A stretch of DNA of 64,000 nucleotides, taken from NCBI RefSeq assembly GCF_002216775.1, contig NZ_CP022315.1, positions 1,798,001-1,862,000 on the forward strand, in the 5' to 3' direction. Shown in pieces: positions 62,261-64,000 of the stretch; position 1 is the first letter of the stretch, and each line of letters begins with the position of its first letter. This stretch comes from Virgibacillus phasianinus (GTDB lineage: Bacteria; Bacillota; Bacilli; Bacillales; Amphibacillaceae). A model generated the notes under the pieces. It made no database searches and had not been told where the DNA came from. It saw nothing but the letters and a program-made list of their open reading frames with translations. The position numbers were made by a program, and so were the translations under genes.

Positions 62261-63736
62261 ATGAAATTAGTGATGGACTGGAATGAATGGTCTGATCTTG
62301 ATGCCATGGGTATTGCGGAATTGGTACGGAATGGTGAGATTACCCCGCGGGAAGTGGCCCAACAGGTTTCCGCTGGCGTCGAGGCCTTAAACCCTGAGAT
62401 CAACTCCGTCATTGAGATTTTTGATGACGTTGTCAAAGATCCCTTGAAGGATGGGATGGATCCTGAAGGGGTCTTTGCGGGCGTGCCATTTTTAATGAAG
62501 GATTTAAGTTCAACTGTCAAAGGCCGCCTGCAGGAAATGGGTTCGCTTATGATGAAGGGAAACCGCGCTACTGCTGATAGTTTCCTGACCAAACAAATCC
62601 GTAACGCTGGTCTTAACATTATCGGTCGAACGACAACGCCAGAGTTTGGCCTTTGCAGTTCGGCAGAGAACCCGGACGTCTATATTACGCGAAATCCGTG
62701 GAATCTTGACTATACAACTTGCGGCTCCTCGGCTGGTACGGCGGCCTCGGTTGCAGCAGGAATCATTCCAATCTCCCATGCAACGGATGGTGGTGGTTCG
62801 ATTCGAATTCCTGCAGGTGTGAACGGCAACATCGGTTTGAAACCGTCCCGTGGCGTTTTTTCAGCGGCCCCGAACAGTTCCGACCTGATGAATGTAGTTT
62901 CTGCTCAAGGGTGCCATACGCGAACGATCCGTGATACTGCTGCCTTTGTCGATAATTGCAGAGGTGGAGCCCCTGGGGAGTTCATGCCGTATTGGAAGCC
63001 GTCTGAGTCATACACCGAGCAAATCCGGCGCGATCCAAAAAAACTTCGTATCGCTGTTTCACATGAGTGGGGTGATTACCGGGCAACACCGCATATTGTA
63101 GCTGAATTGGAACGTGCGGCTCATTTCCTGGAGGGACTTGGCCATCACGTGGAGTGGGTTGTTCCCGATGTTAATCTTCATGCCGCCTACGAAGCACAAA
63201 CTTCGGCATATATCATGAAATTTGCGCAAACGATTTCGAACATACTGGAGCAAAAGGGCCTGGAACGTCCACCTGCTGATCTGATTGAACCGATGTGTAT
63301 TCGGGTCTTTGAAGAGGGACGATTTGCCAGCTATGCGGAACGCGCCAGGATGCAGGGAGTATTTAATAAAACCTCCCGGGAGCTTGCAACCTTCTTTGAG
63401 GACTGGGATATTATCCTGACACCGGTAATGGCCTCGCCCACGCCATTACTTGGAACGAAAGAGTATTTGACGATTAGTGATAACCCCTCCGTCTATAATT
63501 GGTTCGAGAATCTCTGGGGCATATTCGCGTATACTTCGATTGCCAATCTCTGCGGTCTTCCGGGCATTTCGCTGCCAATGGCTGAGATGGAAAATGGAAT
63601 GCCGTTTGGAATTCACGCACTCGCGCGGCAAGGAGACGATGGATTGCTGCTTCAGCTGGGTGCCCAAATCGAGCGTGCACTAGATGGGAAATGGAATCAT
63701 GGCAGGAAACCCGCTGTCCATGTTTCAGAAATTTAA
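62261..63736 (+). CDS. amidase (amidase-signature family)
   Basis: The 491-residue enzyme has the Ser-cisSer-Lys triad layout of the amidase-signature family: Lys in GVPFLMKDLSS (about 88), cis-Ser in ATDGGGSIRIPAG (about 181), and the nucleophile Ser in TTCGSSAGTAASVAAG (about 157). GRTTTPEFG and GLKPSRG are also conserved. The GatA-type aminoacyl-tRNA subunit is normally encoded with gatB and gatC, which are absent, so this is more likely a stand-alone amidase (for example glutamine amidase or 6-aminohexanoate-type). The substrate is unknown. AAGGAG precedes the ATG. Confidence 0.87.
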   Translation: MKLVMDWNEWSDLDAMGIAELVRNGEITPREVAQQVSAGVEALNPEINSVIEIFDDVVKDPLKDGMDPEGVFAGVPFLMKDLSSTVKGRLQEMGSLMMKGNRATADSFLTKQIRNAGLNIIGRTTTPEFGLCSSAENPDVYITRNPWNLDYTTCGSSAGTAASVAAGIIPISHATDGGGSIRIPAGVNGNIGLKPSRGVFSAAPNSSDLMNVVSAQGCHTRTIRDTAAFVDNCRGGAPGEFMPYWKPSESYTEQIRRDPKKLRIAVSHEWGDYRATPHIVAELERAAHFLEGLGHHVEWVVPDVNLHAAYEAQTSAYIMKFAQTISNILEQKGLERPPADLIEPMCIRVFEEGRFASYAERARMQGVFNKTSRELATFFEDWDIILTPVMASPTPLLGTKEYLTISDNPSVYNWFENLWGIFAYTSIANLCGLPGISLPMAEMENGMPFGIHALARQGDDGLLLQLGAQIERALDGKWNHGRKPAVHVSEI

Positions 63737-63800
63737 TTAAGTATATGGATTCGGATTGCTGGAAGGGGCAGTTCTTATCTTAAAGGATAAGAATGTATAA

Positions 63801-64000
63801 AATATGTCTAGCTCCAGCGCCCAGAAGCTGCCGTCATAAGCAATGGACACTACGAACGCGAAACCCATGCGTTCTACGGTCCCTTGCTTATGCGTCCGCT
63901 TCTAAACGGGGCGCCCTGAGCTTTTCTTACACTTTAAGAAAGCATAAATCTTTATCGGTATAAAGTATAAAAAAATCTAAGGCTTTCGCCATTAGTTCTT
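63801..64000 (+). repeat. GTCTAGCTCCAGC dispersed repeat, long copy cut by the window end
   Basis: AATATGTCTAGCTCCAGCGC, an arm CATAAGCAATGG that pairs with CCCTTGCTTATG, the segment CTTCTAAACGGGGCGCC, then AATCTTTATCGGTATAAAGT and finally CTAAGGCTTTCGCCATTAGT at the edge. Short copies lie at 8971, 44439 and 57160. The full element is longer than the window shows. No gene is seen from 63737 on. Confidence 0.75.

Noticed and set aside
62510-62779. Antisense frames opposite the amidase gene
   Set aside because: The higher GC content of this gene leaves several open shadow frames. None has a ribosome binding site or recognisable motif.

Overview
The window looks like a low-GC, endospore-forming Firmicute of the family Bacillaceae. 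The evidence is a sporulation checkpoint gene (sda), comK, two DUF4183 genes of the type found on spore surfaces, a LytE-like wall hydrolase with a WalR-type box nearby, strong AGGAGG-like ribosome binding sites with many TTG/GTG starts, and dispersed repeats typical of Bacillaceae. The genus is not resolved; the Oceanobacillus/Virgibacillus/Lentibacillus group would fit. This is a guess from sequence character, not a search result.

Region by region. (1) 1-4.9 kb is repeat-rich and decaying: a 48-residue membrane protein, a 390-residue membrane protein and a truncated relative of it, sda, two remnants of Rpn-type recombination nucleases, a lipoprotein, and three copies of a composite repeat. 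(2) 4.9-25.2 kb holds a LysM-NlpC/P60 hydrolase facing a long exopolysaccharide/capsule cluster: chain-length regulator, tyrosine kinase, two tandem PHP phosphatases (the first with substituted metal ligands), an orphan LuxR-type regulator, flippase, polymerase, glycosyltransferases, a set of genes equivalent to the UDP-bacillosamine pathway, a UDP-uronate dehydrogenase/epimerase pair, and a LytR-CpsA-Psr attachment enzyme. (3) 25.6-30.3 kb is a competence/sigma region: an excalibur-domain protein, comK beside a decayed comK copy, two paralogous sigma factors, and a DnaD-type replication protein that shares a promoter-like element with one sigma gene. (4) 30.4-35.2 kb carries a CoiA-like nuclease and a 1001-residue SF2 helicase with a nuclease-like C-terminus, a candidate defence pair. 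(5) 35.6-37.9 kb is an amidohydrolase and gate-domain transporter operon. (6) 38.3-55.5 kb looks like one sugar-utilisation locus: a YtfQ-like binding protein (frameshifted), a YesM/YesN-like two-component system with an unusual double-binding-domain protein, YtfR/YtfT/YjfF transport genes, and two large secreted enzymes (GH2 and GH43) that share PA14 and FIMAH modules. (7) 55.8-64 kb has small genes, a second comK remnant, the DUF4183 genes, a GntR regulator divergent from yhdT-panF, and an amidase.

How the genes fit together. In the carbohydrate locus, secreted GH2 and GH43 enzymes would release a sugar, probably a furanose such as galactofuranose or arabinofuranose. The double binding protein plus kinase and regulator would sense it, and the YtfQRT-YjfF-type ABC system would import it. 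In the polysaccharide cluster, the dehydratase, aminotransferase, acetyltransferase and phosphoglycosyl transferase would start a lipid-linked repeat unit. The glycosyltransferases extend it, Wzx/Wzy export and polymerise it, and kinase/phosphatase control chain length.

Four families of dispersed repeats shape the window: a 210-bp MITE with CACTGAAAAAG ends (four copies), a short palindromic GGGACAGG..CCTTGTCCC element that often sits at gene ends, a hairpin-containing unit adjoining it, and a GTCTAGCT-type repeat that runs off the right edge. No tRNA, rRNA, CRISPR array or intact transposase was seen.
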